DNA from: JALZAA01 sp046724655
Lineage (GTDB): Bacteria; Actinomycetota; Acidimicrobiia; IMCC26256; JACDBD01
Direction: 5' to 3'
Assembly (NCBI GenBank): GCA_046724655.1
Contig: JBKOWY010000018.1
Span: 10,588-74,587, forward strand
DNA length: 64,000 bases
In this document: positions 15,815-23,506 of the stretch, in pieces
Layout: every line of letters starts with the position of its first letter
How positions within the stretch are numbered: the first letter of the stretch is position 1
The notes under the pieces: generated by a model
What the model was told of the DNA's origin: nothing
What the model saw: the letters and a program-made list of their open reading frames with translations, nothing else
Database searches by the model: none
Translations under genes and position numbers: made by a program

Positions 15815-17367
15815 TGCTCGACCCGGCATCGCTCCAGGTGCTGATCGCGCGGCTCACCGGCATCGCCGACGAGATGGGCGCGGTGCTGCGCCGCGCCGCG
15901 TACAGCCCCAACATCAAAGAGCGCGCCGACTGCTCGGCGGCGCTGTTCACGGCGGCCGGCGAGCTGCTCGTGCAGGCCGAGCACATCCCCGTGCATCTCG
16001 GGTCGATGCCGGCTTCGGTTCGCGCGGCCATCGATGCGTGCGGCGAGCGCCTTCGACCCGGCGACCAGGTGGTTCTCAACGACCCGTTCGCGGGCGGCAC
16101 GCACCTCAACGACGTCACGCTGGTCGCCCCGTGCTTCGCCGGTCGTGACCTCGTCGGCTGGGTCGCCAACCGCGCCCACCACGCCGATCTCGGCGGGATG
16201 GCGCCGGGCTCCATGCCGCCCGAGGCGGTCGACATCCAGCAGGAGGGCCTGCGCGTCCCGCCCGTGCTGCTGACGCAGGACGTCGAAGCCGTCATCGTGA
16301 CCAGCTCGCGCACACCGGACGAGCGACGCGGTGACCTGGACGCCCAGCGCGGCGCCAACCAGCTCGGCCTGGCGCGCCTCGCTGAGCTCGTGACCGAGCA
16401 CGAGTCGGTGGCGGCGCTCGCCGAGGTCGTCGATTACGGCGAACGCCGGATGCGCGCCGCGCTCTCGGAGCTTCCTGACGGGCGATTCCGGTTCGAGGAC
16501 GTGCTCGACTCCGCCGGCCCCCGTCCCGAGCAGCAGTCGCCGGCGCGGGTGGTCGTGACCCTCGCGATCGACGGGGAGCACGCGACGTTCGACTTCACCG
16601 GTACGGACGCGCAGCGCCCCGGCAACGTCAACGCCGTCGAGGCAGTGACCGTGAGCGCGGTGGCGTTCGCGTTGCGATCGGTCACCGACCCCACGATCCC
16701 TGCCAACGGCGGGACGATGCGACCCGTCACCGTCATCGCACCAGCAGGCACCGTGGTCGCCGCAACGCCGCCGGTTGCCGTCGGTGCGGGCAACGTCGAG
16801 GTCAGCCAGCGCGTCGCCGACGTGTGCCTCGGCGCGCTGGCGTCGGCTGCGCCCGGCCGGCTCGGCGCTGCCGGGCAGGGGACGATGAACAACGTGCTCG
16901 TCGGGGGCGACGGCTGGGTCTACTACGAGACCGTCGGCGGAGGGCAGGGAGGTCGCCCCGGCAAACCGGGCATGAGCGGCGTCCACACGGCCATGACCAA
17001 CACACGCGACACACCGGTCGAGGCGCTCGAACGGGCGTTGCCGATTCGGGTTCGCCGGTACCGGCTGCGCGACGGTAGCGGCGGCGCCGGGGCGTCTGCC
17101 GGCGGCGACGGCATCGGGCGGGAGCTCGAATTGCTCGAGGCGGCCACGCTCTCGCTCGTCACCGAGCGGCGCGTGAGCCGGCCGTGGGGTCTCGCGGGCG
17201 GCGAGCCCGGCGCGCCGGGGGAGAACTGGCTGCTTCCCGACGGCGACGAGTCACAGGCGCGGCGGCTACCCGACAAGTGCACGGTGCAGCTGGCGGCCGG
17301 TGATGTCGTGCGCCTCCTCACCCCCGGCGGTGGTGGCTACGGCTCGACATCAATCAATCCGCGATGA
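15811..17367 (+). CDS. hyuB: Hydantoinase B/oxoprolinase family protein, subunit B
   Basis: A 518-residue partner of HyuA. It begins MMLDPASLQVL and shows the family hallmarks RRAAYSPNIKERADCSAALF, HIPVHLGSMPASV, NDPFAGGTHLNDVTLVAP and the glycine-rich C terminus TPGGGGYG. The ATG at 15811 overlaps the hyuA stop (ATGA), indicating translational coupling and an obligate complex. An in-frame GTG at 15796 is less likely. The gene ends just before a tandem hairpin repeat that probably separates it from the convergent gene. Confidence 0.88.
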   Translation: MMLDPASLQVLIARLTGIADEMGAVLRRAAYSPNIKERADCSAALFTAAGELLVQAEHIPVHLGSMPASVRAAIDACGERLRPGDQVVLNDPFAGGTHLNDVTLVAPCFAGRDLVGWVANRAHHADLGGMAPGSMPPEAVDIQQEGLRVPPVLLTQDVEAVIVTSSRTPDERRGDLDAQRGANQLGLARLAELVTEHESVAALAEVVDYGERRMRAALSELPDGRFRFEDVLDSAGPRPEQQSPARVVVTLAIDGEHATFDFTGTDAQRPGNVNAVEAVTVSAVAFALRSVTDPTIPANGGTMRPVTVIAPAGTVVAATPPVAVGAGNVEVSQRVADVCLGALASAAPGRLGAAGQGTMNNVLVGGDGWVYYETVGGGQGGRPGKPGMSGVHTAMTNTRDTPVEALERALPIRVRRYRLRDGSGGAGASAGGDGIGRELELLEAATLSLVTERRVSRPWGLAGGEPGAPGENWLLPDGDESQARRLPDKCTVQLAAGDVVRLLTPGGGGYGSTSINPR

Positions 17368-17497
17368 CGGCGGGTTTGCCGACCGTCATCACAAAGCCGG
17401 AGCTTGCGACGGCGACAATCAATCCGCGATGACGGCGGCTTTGCCGACCGTCATCGCAAAGCCGGAGCTTGCGACGGCGACAATCAATCAGCGATGA
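17351..17497. repeat. Tandem 65-bp hairpin repeat (two full copies and a partial third)
   Basis: Copies start at 17351, 17416 and 17481. Copies 1 and 2 differ at only a few positions. Each contains nested inverted repeats: a 10-bp stem GCGATGACGG/CCGTCATCGC and a second pairing of GGCTTTGC with GCAAAGCC. The first copy overlaps the end of hyuB, and the partial third copy overlaps the 3' end of the convergent gene (17484). A diverged single copy occurs at 25741, so this is a dispersed, REP-like element. Confidence 0.85.
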
Positions 17498-18020
17498 CGA
17501 GGTTGATCGCGTCGCGTGCCTTGTCCTTGGACGCAGGCGCCAGGAACACCGTGTAGACGCGGCGGCCCTGGAGCACCGTGAGCTCGCCGAACGAAACCTT
17601 CTCGTCGAGCATGGTCCGCTCGAAATTGTTCGTCTTCGGAAGCCAGTGGGCTCGGTCACCCAGCCTGCGCACGTTCTCGACCTTCAGCCCGTCGAACTTC
17701 GCGTTGGCGCGGGCTCGCATGTACGCCTTCGAGGCTTCGTCGTCTGATGGGAGCTCGCCGACGGAGAAACTGACGACGCGCTTGGGGTCCTTCTCGGCGA
17801 CGTACCCGCAGGTGGATGCCTCCGTGCCGGTGATGTTGGTCTCGCGCCGGACGGACTTCCCGAGAATCTTCTTGGCGTCCTTCCGGGAGAACAGCTCGCA
17901 CGCGTTCGGCTGCGCTTGTTGGCCGAGCGCGTCAGCACCACCCACGCTGACGACGCCGCCCAAGCCCACGACGGCGGCAACCGCGGCGCTCCGGAACCTG
18001 CGTTCCATCACGGTGCTCAT
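17484..18020 (-). CDS. Exported DUF3558-like protein
   Basis: A 178-residue protein with an N-terminal signal peptide (basic MERRFR, then a hydrophobic stretch ending near ALGQQA) and a mature domain beginning NACELFSRKDAKKILG. It has two cysteines, the second in STCGY. This layout resembles the DUF3558 family of actinobacterial exported proteins of unknown function, though there is no lipobox cysteine at the cleavage site. The ATG overlaps the greA stop (ATGA), so the gene is co-transcribed and coupled with greA. Its last codons lie inside a partial copy of the 65-bp repeat. Confidence 0.65.
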   Translation of the reverse strand: MSTVMERRFRSAAVAAVVGLGGVVSVGGADALGQQAQPNACELFSRKDAKKILGKSVRRETNITGTEASTCGYVAEKDPKRVVSFSVGELPSDDEASKAYMRARANAKFDGLKVENVRRLGDRAHWLPKTNNFERTMLDEKVSFGELTVLQGRRVYTVFLAPASKDKARDAINLVIAD

Positions 18021-18487
18021 CCGGCCGGCCGCACGCTCACGACCTCGACCTGGAACGTCCGTCGGGGTGCCTCATAGGTGATCACCTCGCCCGGGGAATG
18101 GCCGAGGAGTGCCTGTCCCAGCGGAGAACCGGTCGAGAGCACCTCGTAGGTGTCGTGGCGCTCCTCGATCGAGCCGACCAGATAGGACGTCGTCGCGTCG
18201 TCGCCTTCCATGCGGACCTCGACCACGGTGCCCGGCGCGACGACGTCGCCGCGCGGGCCTTCGACTTGCACCGCCCGGCGCAGCATGTCCTTGATCTGCC
18301 GGATGCGAGCTTCGTTGTGCCCCTGGTCGTTCTTGGCCGCGTCGTAGTCGGCGTTCTCGCGGATGTCGCCGTGCTCGCGAGCGCGCTCGAGCCAGGCGGA
18401 GATCTCCTTGCGGTGCACGCCGGAGCGCCAGTCGAGCTCCTCTTCGAGCCGCTGGCGCGCTTCGGGAGAGAGATGTACCTCGTCCAT
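18017..18487 (-). CDS. greA: Transcription elongation factor GreA
   Basis: A 156-residue factor that rescues backtracked RNA polymerase by stimulating transcript cleavage. The N-terminal coiled coil (about 1-75) contains the acidic tip GDIRENADYDAAKNDQG, and the C-terminal FKBP-like domain carries TSYLVGSIEERHD and SPLGQALLGHSPGE. Length is standard. TAGCAT lies nine bases before the ATG, so the message is nearly leaderless. The DUF3558-like gene downstream overlaps its stop. Confidence 0.96.
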   Translation of the reverse strand: MDEVHLSPEARQRLEEELDWRSGVHRKEISAWLERAREHGDIRENADYDAAKNDQGHNEARIRQIKDMLRRAVQVEGPRGDVVAPGTVVEVRMEGDDATTSYLVGSIEERHDTYEVLSTGSPLGQALLGHSPGEVITYEAPRRTFQVEVVSVRPAG

Positions 18488-18530
18488 GAGGGAGAAATGC
18501 TATCGCCGCGGCCGCGGCGCCTCGTCGGCC

Positions 18531-19217
18531 TTAGACCTTGCGGAAGAAGATCTGGAACTCCATCTCGCCTTCGTCCTTGATGTTCGCTACCACTGGCGAA
18601 GTGGGCGCCGTGATCCCGTAGTCGGCGAAGACGACGTGGAGGTTGCCGATGACCTGGATGTCGCGCCCGTCCCAGCGGCCCTGAACCGGGATCGAGACCT
18701 GGCGCGTCACGGCGTGCAACGTGAAGTCGCCCATGGCAGTCGCATTCACGGTTTCGCCCGCCTTGGGCACGGACTCGAACGCGATCGGCTGGGCGAGCGC
18801 GAACTTCGCCTCGGGGTAACGGTTCGACTCGAGGCCGCGATCCTTGATGGCGTTGTCGCGTTGGCTGCGGTCCGAGGTGAGGGTCCGAAGATCGGCCGTC
18901 ACACTGACGTCGTGCACGGTCATGCCGGTGATGCTGAAGGAGCCGGTGATATCGCTGGTGCGCCCAGTGGTCGTCTGTTCGATCGCCCCGCCCACGAGCT
19001 GCTCCTGCACCCGGTACCCGACGATGCTGTTCGGGTCACCCGGGCTGACCCGATAGGTGCCGTCGAGGGCCCCGCCCTCCGAGACGGGCGTCTTCTTGAT
19101 GGACACCCGAGGCTCGGGGTCGCTCTTCAGGAAGAAGTACCAGCCCGCGAACGCGAGGGCTACGAGAAGGACCACCGTGGCGCCGATCGCAATGAGGATC
19201 TTGGTGAGCCGTCGCAT
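18531..19217 (-). CDS. Membrane-anchored YceI-family protein
   Basis: A 228-residue protein. One hydrophobic segment near the N terminus (residues about 7-27, ILIAIGATVVLLVALAFAGWYFF) anchors a YceI-like beta-barrel domain: GTYRVSPGDPNSIVGYRVQEQL at the start, then DITGSFSITGMTVHDVSVTADLRTL and a C-terminal barrel strand pattern. YceI proteins bind isoprenoid or fatty lipids, and the ligand here is unknown. The ATG at 19217 is chosen because GGAGGT lies eight bases upstream. It is divergent from the leuB-ilvE-cimA leader. Confidence 0.85.
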   Translation of the reverse strand: MRRLTKILIAIGATVVLLVALAFAGWYFFLKSDPEPRVSIKKTPVSEGGALDGTYRVSPGDPNSIVGYRVQEQLVGGAIEQTTTGRTSDITGSFSITGMTVHDVSVTADLRTLTSDRSQRDNAIKDRGLESNRYPEAKFALAQPIAFESVPKAGETVNATAMGDFTLHAVTRQVSIPVQGRWDGRDIQVIGNLHVVFADYGITAPTSPVVANIKDEGEMEFQIFFRKV

Positions 19218-19302
19218 GGACGCCACCTCCCGGGCGGTCTGGGTCACGCTACGGGATGTATACGGGCGAGGGGCGTCGGTGGTTCGACTACGCTGACCGC
19301 CG

Positions 19303-19335
19303 ATGAAGAGCTCCATCGTCATCGTCATTCGCTAG
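19303..19335 (+). CDS. Ile/Val leader peptide of the leuB-ilvE-cimA operon (MKSSIVIVIR)
   Basis: A 10-codon open frame contains Ile-Val-Ile-Val-Ile followed by Arg and TAG. A TACGCT -10 box (19289-19294) places transcription start beside its ATG, so it is probably leaderless. It is followed at once by a hairpin and then by a terminator before leuB. The composition points to attenuation by isoleucyl- and valyl-tRNA supply, as in known ilv leaders. The peptide and structures are visible; the mechanism is inferred. Confidence 0.85.
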   Translation: MKSSIVIVIR

Positions 19336-19358
19336 CGGACGCCGACCCCGGCGTTCGC
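19335..19358 (+). promoter_or_regulatory. Leader hairpin of the Ile/Val attenuator
   Basis: GCGGACGCCG pairs with CGGCGTTCGC (one G-U pair) around a four-base loop, starting on the last base of the leader stop codon. The segment GGACG inside this stem can also pair with CGTCC in the terminator stem, a possible antiterminator. Confidence 0.65.
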
Positions 19359-19363
19359 CCTCG

Positions 19364-19389
19364 ACCGTCCACTTCGGTGGGCGGTTTTT
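19364..19389 (+). terminator. Rho-independent terminator in the leuB leader
   Basis: ACCGTCCAC and GTGGGCGGT form a 9-bp stem with a TTCG loop, running into TTTTT, 28 bases before the leuB GTG. With the leader peptide it forms a full attenuator. Confidence 0.85.
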
Positions 19390-19417
19390 CGTTGTCAGGA
19401 AGGGACCAGAAATCACC

Positions 19418-20410
19418 GTGACCCACCGGATCGGGATTATCGGCGGTGACGGCATCGGCCCCGAGGTCGTGGCCGAGGCGCTGAAGGTCGTCGACGCGAC
19501 CGGCGTCGCCTACGACGCCGTCCCGTTCGACCTCGGGGGCGCCCGCTACCTGCGCACGGGCGAGGTGCTGCCCGACGCCGAGCTCGCCGAGATCGGCGGG
19601 CTCGACGCGGTGCTGCTCGGCGCGGTGGGAACGCCCGACGTCCCGCCCGGCGTCCTCGAACGGGGCCTGTTGCTCCGGCTGCGCTTCGAGCTCGATCTGT
19701 ACGTCAACCTGCGGCCGTTCAAGGCCGGGCCCAGCGCGCTCAACGGTGGAGTCGACTGTGTGGTCGTGCGCGAGAACACCGAAGGCGTCTACGCCGGCGA
19801 GGGTGGGTTCCTGCGCAAGGGCACGCCGCACGAGGTCGCCACGCAGGGCTCGGCGAACACCCGCCTCGGCGTCGAGCGCTGCGTGCGGTTCGCGTTCGAC
19901 CTCGCACGGTCACGCGCACGTCACCACGTGACCCTCGTCCACAAGACGAACGTCCTGACGTTCGCCGGCGACCTCTGGCAGCGCACGTTCGACGCGGTCG
20001 CGAGCGAATACACCGACGTGCAGACCGGCTACCACCACGTCGACGCCGCCTGCATCCATCTCGTCCAAGATCCCGGCCGCTACGACGTGATCGTCACCGA
20101 CAACCTCTTCGGCGACATCCTCACCGACCTCGCCGGTGCCGTCTCGGGCGGCATCGGCCGGGCCGCCTCCGCCAACCTCAATCCCGCCCGGACCGGGCCG
20201 TCGCTGTTCGAGCCCGTACACGGATCTGCGCCCGACATCGCAGAAACCGGGCAGGCCGATCCCCGGGCTGCGATCATCTCCGTAGCCATGCTGCTGGACT
20301 TCCTGGGAGAGACCGAGGCGGCCGCCCGGGTCGAGAAGGCTGTGTCCGCCTCCGACGACGTGGCCGGGACCACGTCGGGGATCGGCGACGCGATCGCAGA
20401 AAGGGTGTAA
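19418..20410 (+). CDS. leuB: 3-isopropylmalate dehydrogenase
   Basis: A 330-residue beta-decarboxylating dehydrogenase that oxidises 3-isopropylmalate to 2-oxoisocaproate. In the citramalate route it also oxidises 3-methylmalate. It shows GIIGGDGIGPEV at the N terminus, the substrate loop ENTEGVYAGEGG, the catalytic Lys in VHKTNVLTF, the metal-binding aspartates in DNLFGDILTD and the NAD loop FEPVHGSAPDIAE. The start is a GTG preceded by AGGAAGGG. It is the first gene of leuB-ilvE-cimA, four bases before ilvE, controlled by the Ile/Val attenuator. Confidence 0.95.
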   Translation: MTHRIGIIGGDGIGPEVVAEALKVVDATGVAYDAVPFDLGGARYLRTGEVLPDAELAEIGGLDAVLLGAVGTPDVPPGVLERGLLLRLRFELDLYVNLRPFKAGPSALNGGVDCVVVRENTEGVYAGEGGFLRKGTPHEVATQGSANTRLGVERCVRFAFDLARSRARHHVTLVHKTNVLTFAGDLWQRTFDAVASEYTDVQTGYHHVDAACIHLVQDPGRYDVIVTDNLFGDILTDLAGAVSGGIGRAASANLNPARTGPSLFEPVHGSAPDIAETGQADPRAAIISVAMLLDFLGETEAAARVEKAVSASDDVAGTTSGIGDAIAERV

Positions 20411-20413
20411 CGG

Positions 20414-21334
20414 ATGCCCATCGAGAAGACGGCGAAGATCTGGATGGACGGCAAGCTCGTCGACTGGGACGACGCCAACATCCACGTCCTCACCCACTCG
20501 CTGCACTACGGGTCGGGCGTGTTCGAAGGCATCCGCGCCTACCCGACCGCGAACGGACCGGCCGTGTTCCGGCTCACCGATCACATGCGGCGGCTCGGCC
20601 AGTCGGCGCACCTCTTCCTCATGGACCTGCCGTACTCCATCGACGAGCTCGTCGAGGCGACAAAGGAGACGATCCGGGTCAACGACGTCGAGTCGTGCTA
20701 CATCCGGCCGATCGCCTACCTCGGGTACGGCGAGATGGGCCTCAACCCGCTTCCGTGCCCTGTCAACGTGTCGATCGCGGTGTGGCCGTGGGGCACATAC
20801 CTCGGTGACGAGGGGATCAAGCACGGCGTGCGCATGAAGGTGTCGTCGTGGCGTCGCATGGACCCGAACGTCAACCCCGTGGCCGCCAAGGGCACCGGCA
20901 TCTACATCAACTCGAGCCTGGCGAAGGTCGAAGCGCTCAAGTCGGGCTACGACGAGGCGATCCTGCTCAACACGCACGGCTTCGTCGCCGAGTGCACGGG
21001 CGAGAACGTTTTCGTGGTCAGCGACGGCGTGCTCATCACGCCGCCGCTGTCGTCCGGCGCGCTCGAGGGCATCACGCGCGACTCGGTGATGACGATCGCC
21101 CGCGACTTGGGCTACGAGGTGCGCGAGGAGAACCTGCTCCGCACCGATCTCTACTGCGCCGACGAGGCCTTCCTCACCGGCACGGCGGCCGAGATCGTCC
21201 CGATGCGCTCGGTCGACGACCGTGAGATCGGCGAGCCCGGCGAGGTCACCCGCAAGATCCAGGAGACGTACTTCGCCACCGTCCACGGCGAGGTGCCGCA
21301 ATACAAGGAATGGTTGGACTATGTCCGCGAGTGA
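20414..21334 (+). CDS. ilvE: Branched-chain amino acid aminotransferase
   Basis: A 306-residue fold-type IV PLP enzyme that makes leucine, isoleucine and valine from their 2-oxoacids. Recognisable regions are HSLHYGSGVFEGIRAY near the N terminus, the Schiff-base lysine in SSLAKVEALKSGYDEAILL, and the phosphate-binding TPPLSSGALEGITRD and FLTGTAAEIVPM loops. It starts three bases after leuB ends and its stop overlaps the cimA start region by 14 bases, so the three genes form one operon. Confidence 0.96.
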   Translation: MPIEKTAKIWMDGKLVDWDDANIHVLTHSLHYGSGVFEGIRAYPTANGPAVFRLTDHMRRLGQSAHLFLMDLPYSIDELVEATKETIRVNDVESCYIRPIAYLGYGEMGLNPLPCPVNVSIAVWPWGTYLGDEGIKHGVRMKVSSWRRMDPNVNPVAAKGTGIYINSSLAKVEALKSGYDEAILLNTHGFVAECTGENVFVVSDGVLITPPLSSGALEGITRDSVMTIARDLGYEVREENLLRTDLYCADEAFLTGTAAEIVPMRSVDDREIGEPGEVTRKIQETYFATVHGEVPQYKEWLDYVRE

Positions 21335-22910
21335 AATACCGACGAGCGTCGAGATCTACGACACGACGCTGCGGGACGGCGCGCAGCTCGAGGGCATCTC
21401 GCTCACCGTCGACGACAAGCTCCGCATCGCCGAGCAGCTCGACATGCTGGGTGTCCACTACATCGAGGCAGGCTGGCCGGGCGCCAATCCCAAGGACGAT
21501 GAGGCGTTCCGCCGCATCCCGCGCGAGCTGAAGCTCGAGAGGAGCAAGGTCGTCGCGTTCGGCTCGACCCGCCGCGTCAAGGGCAAGGTCGACTCGGACG
21601 ACACGCTGCGCCAACTCCTCGAGGCCGGCACCGAGGCCGTGTGCATCGTCGGCAAGTCCTGGGACTACCACGTCACTGAGGCGCTCCAGACCACGCTCGA
21701 CGAGGGCGCGGCGATGGTCGCCGACTCGGTCGAGTTCCTCCGCGACCACGGCCGCCAGGTGCTCTTTGACGCCGAGCACTTCTTCGACGGCTACCGCGGC
21801 AACCCCGAGTTCGCGTTGCGGGTGCTCGAGGGGGCGGCACAGGCCGGCGCGTCACATCTCGTGTTGTGCGACACCAACGGTGGGACGCTCCCGCACGACA
21901 TCGAGCGGGTCGTGCGCGAGGTCGTCCAGTACTTCGGCGGCGACGTTGCCGTCGCCGTCCACCTGCACGACGATGCCGGCACCGGCGTCGCCAACGCCCT
22001 CGCGGGAGTCCGGGGTGGCGCCACGCAGGTCCAGGGGACAATCAACGGCTACGGCGAACGCACCGGGAACTGCAACCTCACCGCGATCATCCCGAACCTC
22101 ACGCTGAAGATGGGCATCGAGACGATCCCGCCCGACCGTCTCGAGCGGCTCACCCCCGTGGCCCACCACGTGGCGGAGCTCGTGAACATGGCGCTGAACC
22201 CGCAGGCCGCTTACGTCGGCGAGTCGGCTTTCGCGCACAAGGCCGGGCTCCATACGAGCGCGCTTCGAAAGCGACCGGACGCTTATGAGCACGTCTCTCC
22301 GGGGGCCATCGGCAATCACACCCGCGTGCTGGTCTCGGAGCTCGCCGGCGGAAGCACCATCGGACTCAAAGCGAAGGAATTCGGGATCGACCTCGATCAG
22401 CCCACACTGGGCGAGGTCGCCCAACGGGTGAAGGAGCTCGAACACGAGGGCTACCACTTCGAGGCAGCCGACGCATCGCTCGAATTGCTCATGCGAAGGA
22501 TGTCCGGGTGGCAACAGGAGTGGTTCCACGTCGGCTCGTGGGAGGTCATCGCTGAACAACAGTCCGACGACGTCTCGACGCGAGCGATCGTCGTCGGCGA
22601 AGCGGGCAGACAATCCTTTGACGAGACCGCTCGTGGGAACGGGCCGGTGAACGCCCTCGACAAGGCGCTTCGGAAGGCACTCAACGGCCGTTACGAGGCG
22701 CTGGATCACGTTCATCTCACTGACTACAAGGTGCGGATCCTCGACAGCCACAAGGGCACGGGCGCCGTCACGCGGGTGCTCATCGACTCCACGGATGGCG
22801 ACGCGACGTGGACGACCATCGGCGTGGGCGAGAACATCATCGAGGCGTCGTGGCAGGCGCTCGAGGACTCCCTCGTCTACGGCTTGCTGCGCGCCGAGCT
22901 GCGCAAGTAA
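21321..22910 (+). CDS. cimA: (R)-citramalate synthase
   Basis: A 529-residue enzyme of the LeuA superfamily. It starts like LeuA (EIYDTTLRDGAQLEGISL) but has the CimA/LeuA3-type features: FFDGYRGNPEFALRVLEGA, CDTNGGTLPHDI, HLHDDAGTGVANALAGV and GYGERTGNCNL, plus a C-terminal regulatory domain. CimA condenses pyruvate with acetyl-CoA, giving 2-oxobutyrate for isoleucine without threonine. The ATG at 21321 overlaps the ilvE end. Its place with leuB and ilvE and the Ile/Val leader supports the isoleucine role. Confidence 0.92.
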   Translation: MSASEIPTSVEIYDTTLRDGAQLEGISLTVDDKLRIAEQLDMLGVHYIEAGWPGANPKDDEAFRRIPRELKLERSKVVAFGSTRRVKGKVDSDDTLRQLLEAGTEAVCIVGKSWDYHVTEALQTTLDEGAAMVADSVEFLRDHGRQVLFDAEHFFDGYRGNPEFALRVLEGAAQAGASHLVLCDTNGGTLPHDIERVVREVVQYFGGDVAVAVHLHDDAGTGVANALAGVRGGATQVQGTINGYGERTGNCNLTAIIPNLTLKMGIETIPPDRLERLTPVAHHVAELVNMALNPQAAYVGESAFAHKAGLHTSALRKRPDAYEHVSPGAIGNHTRVLVSELAGGSTIGLKAKEFGIDLDQPTLGEVAQRVKELEHEGYHFEAADASLELLMRRMSGWQQEWFHVGSWEVIAEQQSDDVSTRAIVVGEAGRQSFDETARGNGPVNALDKALRKALNGRYEALDHVHLTDYKVRILDSHKGTGAVTRVLIDSTDGDATWTTIGVGENIIEASWQALEDSLVYGLLRAELRK

Positions 22911-22919
22911 AGACCGCAC

Positions 22920-23462
22920 ATGCCGACCGATCCCTTCGTCCCCGAGCGGCTGGAAGAGGAGCCGCGCCAGGAGCCCAATCTCCCGCCGGGTGTGAAGATG
23001 CCGGCGCCGCGGCGATGGTTCGCCAACCGCCCCGGTGACATCCCTGCGGGGTGGCCCTCGGGGAAGCTGCTCGGCTCGCCGGGCCCGAACATCGGGTACG
23101 CGCTGACCCTGGCGAATCGGGTGCGCGACCGGTTCGAGCTGGCGCCGCACGAGGATCTCGACGATGCCGTCGCCGTCGTGGCTGAGATCGCCATGCGGCG
23201 CGCCGCGATCTTCGGCCGGGCGCCGGTGATCACCGACGTCGAGTTCGGCATGCAGAGCATGGGGTACAACGGCGCCGACCCCGACTTCGTCGCCTGGCGC
23301 AAACGCGCCGTGCACGGCGCCGAGCACAACTACTACGAGCGCCGCGCGCTGGTCGACGCCATCCCGGTCGACATCCTCCGCCTCGTCCCCTCCGCCCTCC
23401 CAGCCCACCTCGACGAGGCGCGCCAGTCTCTGCGCTCGGTCGGTCGGGGTCCGGTGGAGTGA
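22920..23462 (+). CDS. Conserved hypothetical protein
   Basis: A 180-residue soluble protein with no motif I can tie to a function. The N terminus is acidic and proline-rich (PTDPFVPERLEEEP), followed by PRRWFANRPGDIPAGWPSGKLLGSPGPNIGYALTLANRV and a helical region ending HNYYERRALVDAIPVDILR. The start is nine bases after cimA, so it is probably the last gene of that operon. A perfect 20-bp inverted repeat follows the stop. Confidence 0.65.
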   Translation: MPTDPFVPERLEEEPRQEPNLPPGVKMPAPRRWFANRPGDIPAGWPSGKLLGSPGPNIGYALTLANRVRDRFELAPHEDLDDAVAVVAEIAMRRAAIFGRAPVITDVEFGMQSMGYNGADPDFVAWRKRAVHGAEHNYYERRALVDAIPVDILRLVPSALPAHLDEARQSLRSVGRGPVE

Positions 23463-23463
23463 C

Positions 23464-23506
23464 GATGCGCTCCTGAACTTCGCTAGGCGAAGTTCAGGAG
23501 CGCATC
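23464..23506. repeat. Perfect 20-bp inverted repeat with a 3-base loop
   Basis: GATGCGCTCCTGAACTTCGC and its exact complement flank TAG. It lies between two convergent genes and abuts the stop codon of the DUF559 gene. No T-tract follows on either strand, so it is not a standard terminator. The arm CGAAGTTCAGGAGCGCAT recurs with one change at 24481-24498, at the other end of the same gene. Confidence 0.9.

Noticed and set aside
15280..16986. A 568-codon frame antisense to hyuA/hyuB
   Set aside because: No recognisable domain. It spans the coupled hyuA-hyuB junction, which is clearly coding on the plus strand.
17351..17497. Possible CRISPR array
   Set aside because: The repeat is tandem with no unique spacers, is strongly self-complementary, and no cas genes are nearby.
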